Below, piece by piece: positions 19,377-28,064 of a DNA stretch of 64,000 bases (positions are counted from its first letter, which is position 1; every line of letters starts with the position of its first letter). Under the pieces are notes generated by a model, which saw nothing but the letters and a program-made list of their open reading frames with translations, searched no databases and was not told where the DNA came from. Origin of the DNA: Pseudomonadota bacterium (GTDB taxonomy: Bacteria; Pseudomonadota; Gammaproteobacteria; Burkholderiales; Rhodocyclaceae); assembly GCA_018241685.1 (NCBI GenBank), contig JAFEDJ010000013.1:186001-250000 (forward strand), read 5' to 3'. The translations under genes and the position numbers were made by a program.

Positions 19377-21085
19377 GTGCCCCCCATCACAGCCCCACGA
19401 CCATGTCAAAATCCTCAGCCCCCAGAAAGGCCACTCCTTTACTGACCATCGCGGCCATCTTGACGTTCGCCGTAGTTCAGCGGCTCTTGCTGATGCCTGG
19501 TTTGGGCGGTACCGACGATGTCCTATATTCCTTGCGCGGCTTGGAGATCTCTCATGGGGACTGGCGATACTCGACTGATCCTGGAGATCTGCGCTTCGGC
19601 ATTGTTCTGCCGATTGCGCTACTGAGTCATCTTCTAGGTAATAGCGACATCGCGCTGACAGCCTGGTCACTAATCTGCAGTTTGCTCGAGATTACCGCTA
19701 TCACCATACTGGCCGGACGCTATTGGGGCCATCGAGGCGCGATATTGGCAGGCCTTTTGGTCAGCCTTACCCCCATGCATGTTGCGCTTGCGGGCCGCCC
19801 CCTGGCTGACGCGCCTTTTGCTGCTTTTATCACACTAGCCTTCACCGGACTATTCCTCGCAGAAAAAGACCACTCCAGGCCCATGGCAGTCCTGTCCGGC
19901 GTGGCTCTGGGCATGTGCTGGTGTATCAAACCCACAGCGACGATTCCACTGATCGCCATTTTTCTCGTATCTATCGCATGGTTCCGGCGCTTATTCTACG
20001 GCTGGTGGTTAATAGCGCTTGCCTTTATCTGCATTGTCAGCCTGGAGTGGCTCCTATTGTGGAACATCTATGGCGATCCATTGCATACCCTACGCGTTCT
20101 CCTTCCATTTCTGCGCACTCATCAGGAATACACAGGCGATCCATTCTGGGGCTATGGCACCCCAGCTTTTTATTTTCAAATGATGTTCCGCGACATGCGC
20201 GACCTTTGGCTGTTACCGCATATCGCGATGGCTGGCTTAGCCTTCCTGGTTATAAGACGGCAGGCTGAAAACACGCGCGGGGACTTCGGACGCTACGTGG
20301 TTTACTGGCTAGTGCTAATGATTTTAGCGTACTCATTCTTTCCGATATCAATCAATCCCATCAAATTTATTCCCAAGCAGGAGAATTACGCAATAATTTT
20401 CGTAGCTCCATTGGCTTTGGCCGGAAGCTGGGCTCTACTGAAGGCCGGGGGCGGCTTGCAAGCCCTGGTCGTGCTAATCATTGGATTTGGCAGCTTTGGG
20501 CTTACAAGCCTGGAACAACAAACCGTGCACAACAAGCAAAGCCGCCTAGACCAATCGATCGCACAAGCTCGCGCGAATAACGACTCCACGTACTTGGTAT
20601 TTGATCAAGCCATCCGTGTAGCCAAGTTGCGGGAACTACAAGGGTATCCAAAGCCGGCGAACTTGCAGCCTATCACCGCTTATTACCCCGAAATTCTGCC
20701 GCCAGGGCTGGCGCCCTCCACCATTGCATCCGAGAGCATTGAGCACCGCCCCGAACATATTGTTCTGGTACTTGAGCCTTCCAATGGCTCCATGGTGCAC
20801 GCTGCCGCCCCTGCATTAATTGCCAAGGTTAGCCAATGTGGCGACCGTATCGGCACAATCCAGTCCCAAAAACAAGGTGCAGGGCAATTTGCAGTTGCAC
20901 TCATTGATGGCATCAAAGGGCACCTTCCAGAGAGAATTGCCAAACAACTGGCTTTTACGGAGCAAATCGTAAGACCGCCACAAGCGGACATAATCCGCCT
21001 GTCAGCAACCTGCTTGCCGACATCCACAACACCAAGCAAATCGGCGCAAGATGGCGTTCAATTCAAAGCGACACCGCGCTTATGA
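19373..21085 (+). CDS. GT-C family membrane glycosyltransferase (PMT/ArnT-like)
   Basis: 570-aa polytopic protein with about 10-12 membrane segments in residues 20-390, then a ~180-residue hydrophilic C-terminal domain. The first extracytoplasmic loop carries the acidic pair GLGGTDDVLYSLRGLEI, typical of GT-C glycosyltransferases that use polyprenyl-phosphate sugars. It may glycosylate lipid, polysaccharide or protein; the acceptor is unknown. The ATG at 19373 overlaps the GT2 remnant stop; 19403 is an alternative start. Codon use is unlike neighbouring genes, which suggests horizontal origin. Confidence 0.75.
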   Translation: MSAPHHSPTTMSKSSAPRKATPLLTIAAILTFAVVQRLLLMPGLGGTDDVLYSLRGLEISHGDWRYSTDPGDLRFGIVLPIALLSHLLGNSDIALTAWSLICSLLEITAITILAGRYWGHRGAILAGLLVSLTPMHVALAGRPLADAPFAAFITLAFTGLFLAEKDHSRPMAVLSGVALGMCWCIKPTATIPLIAIFLVSIAWFRRLFYGWWLIALAFICIVSLEWLLLWNIYGDPLHTLRVLLPFLRTHQEYTGDPFWGYGTPAFYFQMMFRDMRDLWLLPHIAMAGLAFLVIRRQAENTRGDFGRYVVYWLVLMILAYSFFPISINPIKFIPKQENYAIIFVAPLALAGSWALLKAGGGLQALVVLIIGFGSFGLTSLEQQTVHNKQSRLDQSIAQARANNDSTYLVFDQAIRVAKLRELQGYPKPANLQPITAYYPEILPPGLAPSTIASESIEHRPEHIVLVLEPSNGSMVHAAAPALIAKVSQCGDRIGTIQSQKQGAGQFAVALIDGIKGHLPERIAKQLAFTEQIVRPPQADIIRLSATCLPTSTTPSKSAQDGVQFKATPRL

Positions 21086-21222
21086 AATTGATTTCATCTC
21101 CTTCAGAAAATAGAAAAATCGATGCTCATTAAAGGGCACGAGCCCCGCGCTCAGACACATGATTGAACACTCATGCACGGCACTGCGTCATGCATGCCGA
21201 ACCACAGCCCTGGAGCCTTGCC

Positions 21223-22026
21223 ATGTCCATCGACCGCAATCCCGTTCCCTCCCCCAAGTCCGCTGCGGCCGATGAAGTGGCCTGCGCCCTCGCCGACACT
21301 CTCGAAGCCATCGAGTGGCTCGAACGCTTTGAACGTCCCTACCTGCTGGCCCGCTACCAGGCCAGTCTTGGCGAGCTGGAGGTCCGCCTGCTGGGCCTCA
21401 AGGTCGAACACCGGGCATACCGCTGCCGTGTCGAACTCGGTCAGGCCCGCCTACGCCGCGGCGAGCCGCTGAGCAGCCTGGCTCTGGCCACCATCGAACG
21501 GGCCGTGGCCTCCGAAGTGCTGGCTTGGCAGGCCCTGGAAGCCGACCACACCCGTGTGTTGGCCGACAGCCAGCGCCATCCGGGCGGCCGCGCCCCCCTC
21601 GATCCAGCCCGGGTCACCCGCTGCCGTTCCGCTTGGCGACGGCTAGCCCGCCACCTGCACCCGGAAATCCGTCCCGATGAACCACTGGCGGACCGTTACT
21701 GGGGCAAAGTGAGCGATGCCTACCAGGATATGGACGCCGACCTGCTCGACGCGCTTGCACCCTTCATCGAGCGGGAGGTCGCCACCGCACTGCGCCCCTT
21801 CCAGACGGGTGCGGAAGCTCGTTTGCGCAACCTCCTCGACGTCCGCCGCAAGCGCCTGTCACGCATGGGCAGCCAAGCGCCGTTCTGCTGGGCCGACGAT
21901 CTCGAGGACCCGGAATGGATCGCCGAGAAGCAGGCCACCCTGGCAACGGAAATCGAGGCCGAGTCCGACGCCCTCGCCAGCCTCGTACTCGAATTTGCTG
22001 GCATGTCGGCGACGGCGGTCAAGTAG
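21223..22026 (+). CDS. J-domain-like protein of unknown function
   Basis: 267-aa soluble protein. The first ~130 residues are helical and coiled-coil-like. Residues ~145-195 (WRRLARHLHPEIRPDEPLAD then YWGKVSDAYQDMDADLLDAL) look like helices II-III of a J domain, with HPE in place of the canonical HPD. Without HPD it is not expected to stimulate DnaK ATPase in the standard way. The C-terminus is again helical. The start at 21223 was preferred over an upstream ATG (21163), because a GGAG-like site precedes it. High-GC codon use returns here, marking the right edge of the island. Confidence 0.6.
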   Translation: MSIDRNPVPSPKSAAADEVACALADTLEAIEWLERFERPYLLARYQASLGELEVRLLGLKVEHRAYRCRVELGQARLRRGEPLSSLALATIERAVASEVLAWQALEADHTRVLADSQRHPGGRAPLDPARVTRCRSAWRRLARHLHPEIRPDEPLADRYWGKVSDAYQDMDADLLDALAPFIEREVATALRPFQTGAEARLRNLLDVRRKRLSRMGSQAPFCWADDLEDPEWIAEKQATLATEIEAESDALASLVLEFAGMSATAVK

Positions 22027-22191
22027 GGCACGGCAACGCGCCTTCGCAGAAACCGACGCCGCTCGCGGAGGGGGCGTAAGGCTGTTCGCTCAACGGTCGG
22101 CAATTCGATCACTTCCAACGCCAGGCGCAGACTCGTCGAACCCTGGGGCGAATGAACTCTCCCCACGGTTTCAGCCCTTCCCGATACTCAC

Positions 22192-24882
22192 TCAGGCTAG
22201 CGCCTTGTCCACGATCTCTGCGACGTCGGGCGACAAGCCTTCCTCCTTCGCCAGCGCCTCGAAGGCCCTGCGGATGCGGCCCTGGATCTCCGGCGTGAAT
22301 TTGCGCCAGCCTTCCAGCGAGCGTGCCATGCGCGCCGCGACCTGCGGGTTGCTCTTGTTCAATACCTTCACCTGCTCGACCCAGAAGGCGTAGCCGGCGC
22401 CGTCGGGCCGGTGGAACTCCGCCGCGTTGGCGCGAAAATAGCCGCCCAACAACGAATACACCTTGTTGGGGTTGGACAGGCAGAAAGCCGGGTTGCCCAT
22501 CAACTCGCGCACTTGTTCGAGGGTGGCCGGCGCCGCGTCGGACCAGCGCCAGGCGCTGGCCTGCAGCAGGAACCACTTGTCGAGGACCAGCGCGTCGTCC
22601 TTGTATTGCTCATGGAAAGCCGCCAGCGCATCGAAGCGCGCCGGGGCATCGCTCTGCACCAGCGCGGCCAGCGCACCGTAGCGCTCGGTCATGTTGCCGG
22701 CGTGCTCGAACTGCTTCTTCGCCAGGTCGATGGCAGTGGCACCGCCCCAGGCAGTCAAGTAGCGCAGGCACAGGTTGCGCAGCGCGCGCTTGCCGGCATC
22801 TGCCGGGTGATAGCGGTAGGCGCCGTCCACTTCCAGGTCGAGGTAGCGATCGAGGAAGTCAGCCTGCATCGCATGGCCCAACTCGCGCATCAAGTGCATC
22901 AGCGCGGCACGCAGCGGCGCCGGATCAGCCTGTGGCATGCGCTCGAGCAGATAGGTTTCGGCCGGTAGCGCGAGGATTTCGGCGAGGAAGGCCGGATCGA
23001 GGGATTCATTGACCAGCAGCGCCCGGAAGGCATGGCCGAAGGCCTGCGGCACCTCCAGCTTGCGACCGGCGGCAGCATCCGCAGCCAAAGCCAGGATCAC
23101 CCGTTCCATGTAGCGCTGGGCGGCATCCCAGCGGTTGAAGGGGTCGCTGTCGTGGGCCATGCGGAAGGCCAGGCGTGCATCGTCCTCGTCGAGCTCCAGG
23201 ATCACCGGCGCCGAGAAGCCGCGCAGGATCGACGGCACCGGCGCCACGTCGATACCGGTGAAGCGCCAGCTCTGGCTGGCCTCCTTCAGTTCGAGGATGC
23301 GCGTGACGTCGCCGGCGCGGGCCTCGCCTTCCAGTTGCAACGGCAGATCCTTGCCGTCCGGACCGATCAGGCCGATGGCCACCGGGATGTGCAGCGGCAG
23401 CTTGTCCGCCTGACCCGGGGTCGGCGGCGTGCGCTGACTGAGGGTCAACGTGTAGCTGCGGTTGTCCGCATCGAAGACGCCTTCGGCTTTCAGGCGCGGC
23501 GTACCGGCCTGGCTGTACCAGCGCATGAAGAGGTCCAGGTCCGCACCATTGGCCTCCGCCATGCAGCCGACGAAGTCGTCGCAGGTCACCGCCTGGCCGT
23601 CGTGGTAGGAGAAGTACAGGTCCATGCCGTTGCGGAAGCCCTCCTTGCCGAGCAGGGTATGCTGCATGCGGATGACCTCGGAGCCCTTCTCGTACACCGT
23701 GGCGGTGTAGAAGTTGTTGATCTCCTGGTAGCTGTCCGGGCGGATCGGATGGGCCATCGGGCCGGCATCCTCCGGGAACTGGGCGCTGCGCAGCACACGC
23801 ACATTGGCGATGCGCGTCACCGCACGGGCCGAGGCCGCGGCAGCGGGCGAGTCCGACGCGCTGGCCAGCATGTCGGCCGAGAACTGCTGGTCACGGAAGA
23901 CGGTGAGGCCTTCCTTCAGCGTCAGCTGGAACCAGTCGCGACAGGTCACCCGGTTGCCGGTCCAGTTGTGGAAGTACTCGTGGGCGACGACACTCTCGAC
24001 GTTCTCGTAATCCACGTCAGTGCCACTCTGCGGGTTGGCCAGCACGTACTTGGTGTTGAAGATGTTGAGGCCCTTGTTCTCCATCGCGCCCATGTTGAAG
24101 TCGGACACGGCGACGATCATGAAGCGGTCCAGATCGAGCTCCAGCCCGAAGGTCTCCTCGTCCCAACGCATCGAATGAACCAGCGACTCCATCGCGTGAT
24201 CGACGCGGTCCAGGTCGCGCGCCTCGACCCACACCTGCAGCAGCACTTCGCGGCCGGACATCGTCTTGACCCGGCGCTCCAGCGCCTTCAGGTCGGCGGC
24301 CACCAGCGCGAACAGGTAGGACGGCTTGAGAAACGGATCTTCCCAGCGGGCGAAGTGGCGGCCGTTGGGAAGGCTGCCGGTCTCCAGCAGGTTGCCGTTG
24401 GACAGCAGCACCGGGCACAGGGCCGCGTCGGCCTCCAGGCGCACGGTGTAGCGCGCCATCACGTCCGGACGGTCGGGAAAATAGGTGATGCGGCGGAAGC
24501 CCTCGGCCTCGCACTGGGTGTAGTAACCGCCCCGCGACTGGTACAGGCCCGACAGGGTCAGGTTGGCCGACGGATCGATGCGCGTGACGATCTCCAGTTC
24601 GACGGCTTCCGCCGTCACGTCGATCTCCAGACCGGACTCGGTCTCGCGCAGTTGGCCGGGCGCCGGCTCGGCACCGTCGATGCGCACGGACACCAGGCTC
24701 AGGCCGTCGCCGAGCAGCACGATGGGGCCGGCGGCCGCATCCGGATTGCGCACGCAGCGCATGCGATTGGTGACGAGGGTGGCCTGAGCTTCGAGGACGA
24801 AATCCAGGTCGACGGTTTCAACGCCGTAGGCGAGCGGCTGGTAAGCCTCGCGACGGATGGGCGAGCCGTTGGGGGTACGCAT
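22192..24882 (-). CDS. pepN: Aminopeptidase N (M1 family)
   Basis: 896-aa zinc metallopeptidase that removes N-terminal residues from peptides, cytoplasmic. The exopeptidase motif GAMENKGLNIFN precedes the zinc site HEYFH (H301, H305) with the third ligand E324 in LKEGLTVFRDQ. The C-terminal half has the helical ERAP-like domain of Gram-negative PepN. Length is normal. It is divergent from mnmC across a 220-bp gap with a TAGAAT -10-like box (24918-24923, minus strand). Confidence 0.97.
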   Translation of the reverse strand: MRTPNGSPIRREAYQPLAYGVETVDLDFVLEAQATLVTNRMRCVRNPDAAAGPIVLLGDGLSLVSVRIDGAEPAPGQLRETESGLEIDVTAEAVELEIVTRIDPSANLTLSGLYQSRGGYYTQCEAEGFRRITYFPDRPDVMARYTVRLEADAALCPVLLSNGNLLETGSLPNGRHFARWEDPFLKPSYLFALVAADLKALERRVKTMSGREVLLQVWVEARDLDRVDHAMESLVHSMRWDEETFGLELDLDRFMIVAVSDFNMGAMENKGLNIFNTKYVLANPQSGTDVDYENVESVVAHEYFHNWTGNRVTCRDWFQLTLKEGLTVFRDQQFSADMLASASDSPAAAASARAVTRIANVRVLRSAQFPEDAGPMAHPIRPDSYQEINNFYTATVYEKGSEVIRMQHTLLGKEGFRNGMDLYFSYHDGQAVTCDDFVGCMAEANGADLDLFMRWYSQAGTPRLKAEGVFDADNRSYTLTLSQRTPPTPGQADKLPLHIPVAIGLIGPDGKDLPLQLEGEARAGDVTRILELKEASQSWRFTGIDVAPVPSILRGFSAPVILELDEDDARLAFRMAHDSDPFNRWDAAQRYMERVILALAADAAAGRKLEVPQAFGHAFRALLVNESLDPAFLAEILALPAETYLLERMPQADPAPLRAALMHLMRELGHAMQADFLDRYLDLEVDGAYRYHPADAGKRALRNLCLRYLTAWGGATAIDLAKKQFEHAGNMTERYGALAALVQSDAPARFDALAAFHEQYKDDALVLDKWFLLQASAWRWSDAAPATLEQVRELMGNPAFCLSNPNKVYSLLGGYFRANAAEFHRPDGAGYAFWVEQVKVLNKSNPQVAARMARSLEGWRKFTPEIQGRIRRAFEALAKEEGLSPDVAEIVDKALA

Positions 24883-25102
24883 TGGATGTCCTTAGTGTTG
24901 TCTTCGCGAAAGCAGGGATTCTAGCCCGGCGGCCGCGACGGCCGGCGTATCAATCGATGAATCGGAACAAGGCGCGCAGCGGCGCTCGGGCGGCTTCCCT
25001 CTTGAGACGCACCTGTCGGCGAAAGATTCGACAGCAGGCGGGAACGGTGCCAAAGTTCCGCCCCAGTTCGCCTTCCGCCTTGCTGCCGCAAGCCAACGCT
25101 TC

Positions 25103-27019
25103 ATGTACTCGCCGCTGATCCCCGCCACCCTCGTCCGCGCCGCCGATGGCACGCCCTACTCGCCTGCCTTCGACGACGTCTATCACACCACCGCCGGTGG
25201 CCTAGGCCAGGCCCGGCACGTCTTCCTGGCCGGCAACGACCTGCCGGCACGCTGGCAGGGGCTGGAACGCTTCACCATCGTCGAGACCGGCTTCGGCCTC
25301 GGGCTCAGCTTCCTGGCCACGTGGGCCGCCTGGCGGGACGACCCGGCCCGCTGCGCGCGCCTGCATTTCGTCTCCACCGAGAAGCACCCCTTCCAGGCCG
25401 ACGACCTGGCCGAACTGCACGCCGCCTGGTCCGAGCTGGCACCGCTCGCCGACGAGCTGCGCCGCCACTGGCCGCCGCTGGTGCCCGGCTTCCACCGCAT
25501 CCATCTGGACGCCGGGCGCGTCACGCTGACACTGATCTTCGGCGACGCCCTGGACACGTTGCCGCAACTCGAGGCCAGGGCCGACGCTTTCTACCTGGAC
25601 GGCTTCTCGCCAGTCAACAACCCGGACCTGTGGTCGCCGGCGGTCTATGCGCAGCTCGCCCGCCTGGCAGCCCCCGGCGCCACGCTGGCCACTTGGTCTG
25701 TAACCGGCCATGTGCGCCGCGGGCTGCAGGAGGCCGGCTTCACGCTGGAGCGGCGCGCCGGCTTCGGCGGCAAGCGGGAGATGCTCAGCGGGCACTTCGC
25801 CGACGCCCCATCCGTAGCGGAGCCGGTCCAGCCACGCCGGGCGCTGGTGATCGGCGCCGGCGTGGCCGGCACCTCCATTACGGAGCGGCTGGCCGCCCGC
25901 GGCTGGCGCATCACCGTCATCGACGAAGCCGCCGGCCCCGGCCACGGCGCCTCCGGCAACAAGGCCGGCGTGTTCCGCCCGCTGCCGAGCCTGGACGACA
26001 ACCGCCTGGCCCGCATCACCCGCGCCGGCTTCCTGTACGGACGCCACCATCTGGAGGCCTTGGCCGAAGCCGGTCACGCTGCGCGCTGGTCGCCCTGCGG
26101 CGTGCTGCACCTGGCCCGCGACGCCAAGCAGGAGAGCAAGCAGAAGGCCGTCGTGGATACTCAGACCCCGCCCACCGACTACCTGCGCTTCGTGAACAAG
26201 GACGAGGCCGCTCGAATCGTCGGCTGGCCGGTGGAACTGGGCGGCTGGTGGTTCCCCAGCGGCGGCTGGATCCAGCCGCCGACCCTGTGCGCTGCCAACC
26301 TCGCGGCCGCCGGAGCCACCGTCGAAACCCGCTTCGGGCAGCTAGTGGCCCGCCTGGAGCACCGGGACGACATGTGGATCGCCTTCGATCAGGCCGGCAC
26401 GGAGATCGCCCGCGCGCCGGTGGCGATCCTCGCCAACGGCGTCGGCATCCGCGCCCTCCCCCAGGCCGCCACGCTGCCGGTGCGCCCGGCCCGCGGCCAG
26501 GTCTCCCACCTGCCCGCCGCGGCCGGCAGCCCGCCAAACGTGGTGGTGTGCCGCCTCGGCTACGTGAGCCCGGAAGTGGACGGCCTGCGCTGTGCCGGCG
26601 CCACCTTCCTGGCCGACGACGACGGTACCGAGCTGCGCGAGGCCGAGCACCGGGAAAACCTCACCAAGCTGGACTTCATCCTGCCCGGTTACGCGGCACC
26701 CTACGACCCGACCCAGCTCGATGGCCGCGTCGGCTTCCGCCCGGCCTCGCCGGACCGCCTGCCGATGGTCGGCGCCATCCCTGCCGTCGAACGCGCCGAG
26801 CGCACCACGCCCCTCACCGACATTCCGCGCCAGCCGGGCCTGTTCGCCGTGTCCGGCTTCGGTGCCCGTGGCCTGGTGTGGGCCAGCCTCATCGGCGAAC
26901 TGCTGGCCAGTCAGCTCGACGGGGATCCGCTACCGCTGGAACGCGAACTGGTGGACGCCCTCGACCCGGCCCGCTACCTGCTCAAGCCCACCCGCCCCAA
27001 CACGGGCGGCGAAGAGTAA
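25103..27019 (+). CDS. mnmC: Bifunctional tRNA mnm5s2U biosynthesis protein MnmC
   Basis: 638-aa fusion enzyme for the last two steps of mnm5s2U34 formation in tRNA. Residues 1-235 are the SAM methyltransferase half (VETGFGLGLSFLATW; FYLDGFSPVNNPDLWSPAVY). Residues ~250-620 are the FAD oxidoreductase half with the dinucleotide motif ALVIGAGVAGTSITERLA and the C-terminal SGFGARGLVWASL. Both halves are complete. The 220-bp gap to pepN has no other gene. Confidence 0.95.
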   Translation: MYSPLIPATLVRAADGTPYSPAFDDVYHTTAGGLGQARHVFLAGNDLPARWQGLERFTIVETGFGLGLSFLATWAAWRDDPARCARLHFVSTEKHPFQADDLAELHAAWSELAPLADELRRHWPPLVPGFHRIHLDAGRVTLTLIFGDALDTLPQLEARADAFYLDGFSPVNNPDLWSPAVYAQLARLAAPGATLATWSVTGHVRRGLQEAGFTLERRAGFGGKREMLSGHFADAPSVAEPVQPRRALVIGAGVAGTSITERLAARGWRITVIDEAAGPGHGASGNKAGVFRPLPSLDDNRLARITRAGFLYGRHHLEALAEAGHAARWSPCGVLHLARDAKQESKQKAVVDTQTPPTDYLRFVNKDEAARIVGWPVELGGWWFPSGGWIQPPTLCAANLAAAGATVETRFGQLVARLEHRDDMWIAFDQAGTEIARAPVAILANGVGIRALPQAATLPVRPARGQVSHLPAAAGSPPNVVVCRLGYVSPEVDGLRCAGATFLADDDGTELREAEHRENLTKLDFILPGYAAPYDPTQLDGRVGFRPASPDRLPMVGAIPAVERAERTTPLTDIPRQPGLFAVSGFGARGLVWASLIGELLASQLDGDPLPLERELVDALDPARYLLKPTRPNTGGEE

Positions 27020-27083
27020 GGGAGCCCATGACTTTTGTAAGCGGCGGTTGCAGATGTCACCCCCAGCGAGCCTGCGGCGTTAA

Positions 27084-27104
27084 TCTCCTCATTCATTGAG
27101 GAGA
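27084..27104 (+). promoter_or_regulatory. Hairpin covering the Shine-Dalgarno site of the glycine-zipper gene
   Basis: TCTCCTCA (27084-27091), loop TTCAT, TGAGGAGA (27097-27104): a perfect 8-bp stem. The 3' arm contains the GAGGAG ribosome-binding site, 5 bp before the ATG at 27110. The arrangement could hide the site until melted by heat or opened by a ribosome or factor. Confidence 0.55.
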
Positions 27105-27109
27105 ACACC

Positions 27110-27943
27110 ATGAGCACCAGTCCTTCACGCACGCCGCTGCACCCGATGATGTGGGTGGCAGCCGCCTCCGTCACCGTGCTGAGCCTCGCCGGCGTCGCCA
27201 AACTGACCGGCCTGCTGCCCGACACCTCCCACGCGCCGGTTGCCCCCGCGGAAACCACCGCCAGCGCACCCGCCACCCCACCGGAACCAATCACCGCGCC
27301 GACTGCAGCCCCGAACCCGGCCACCGAACCAGCCCCAGTCGCCAGTGCGCAGCCACAGACCGTCGAACCCGCTCCGGCGGTCAAGACCGAGCGCCACGAA
27401 GCCCCGCGTGTCGCCTCCAAGCCTGCCAGGGAACACACCAAACACCAGGTCGCCTCGACGACGCCGGCCACCGTCGGCAATCCGCCGCCGGCCGACGCAG
27501 TGCCGGCGCCCCCGCCGACGGGCGCCAGCAGCGGCCCGGCCCGCAAGGTCATCGAAACCCCGCCGCCGGCCATCTGCCGTGAATGCGGCGTGATCGAGAA
27601 CGTCGAGGCGATCCAGCAGAAGGGTGAAGGCTCAGGTATTGGCGCCGTCGGCGGCGCGATCCTCGGCGGCGTGCTCGGCAACCAGGTCGGCGAAGGCTCG
27701 GGCAAGAAGCTCGCGCGTATCGGCGGCGCCGTACTCGGCGGCTTCGCCGGTAATGAAGTCGAACGTCGCGCCCGCACCGTCAGCCACTATCAGGTCACCG
27801 TGCGCATGGACGACGGCACCCGCCGCGTGATCACCGAACAAAGCACCCCGAGCTGGCGCGTCGGCGACGCGGTACGCGTCCGCAACGGCGAGATCATCGG
27901 TGCGGGCCAAGCTTCCGCATCGGGCCGCAGCAGCGACTTCTGA
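27110..27943 (+). CDS. Glycine-zipper 2TM domain protein
   Basis: 277-aa protein. A membrane anchor or signal lies at residues 14-35 (MWVAAASVTVLSLAGVAKLTG), then ~110 residues rich in Pro/Ala/Thr. The 2TM glycine zipper is at about 172-210 (GSGIGAVGGAILGGVLGNQVG then GGAVLGGFAGNEVERRAR). The C-terminal ~50 residues (YQVTVRMDDGTRRVITEQ) form the usual small domain after such zippers, as in SlyB/Rickettsia 17-kDa-like proteins. A role in the cell envelope is inferred. It may be under translational control by the upstream hairpin. Confidence 0.85.
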   Translation: MSTSPSRTPLHPMMWVAAASVTVLSLAGVAKLTGLLPDTSHAPVAPAETTASAPATPPEPITAPTAAPNPATEPAPVASAQPQTVEPAPAVKTERHEAPRVASKPAREHTKHQVASTTPATVGNPPPADAVPAPPPTGASSGPARKVIETPPPAICRECGVIENVEAIQQKGEGSGIGAVGGAILGGVLGNQVGEGSGKKLARIGGAVLGGFAGNEVERRARTVSHYQVTVRMDDGTRRVITEQSTPSWRVGDAVRVRNGEIIGAGQASASGRSSDF

Positions 27944-27998
27944 GACGGCGACGGCAGGAGCGAAGCGGCCCTGTCGTCGATCTGACAAACCAAAGTGC

Positions 27999-28031
27999 AA
28001 CGGCCCCGGCGAAGTATTCGCCGGGGCCGTT
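27999..28031. terminator. Perfect 15-bp hairpin between convergent genes
   Basis: AACGGCCCCGGCGAA (27999-28013), loop GTA, TTCGCCGGGGCCGTT (28017-28031). It lies between the glycine-zipper gene and gltX, which converge here. T-rich sequence follows only on the plus strand (TGTATTTAT), so it fits best as the terminator of the glycine-zipper gene, though it may act on both. Confidence 0.8.
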
Positions 28032-28064
28032 GTATTTATGGGGTGCGAAAGCGGCCCGGCGGGA

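Larger units (their letters stand above)
18650..21160. other. Low-GC island with glycosyltransferase genes
   Basis: From just upstream of the DedA start to just before the J-like gene, base composition shifts markedly to A/T-rich, with A/T-ended codons frequent (for example TTA, ATT, AAA) while both flanks are strongly GC-rich. It holds a decayed GT2 gene and one GT-C gene. The spacers 18627-18893 and 21086-21222 contain no recognisable gene, tRNA or IS. The similar strings AATCCAATCAT (18650s) and AATCCAATTAT (18785-18797) lie near the left edge. I see no integrase. Confidence 0.7.
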
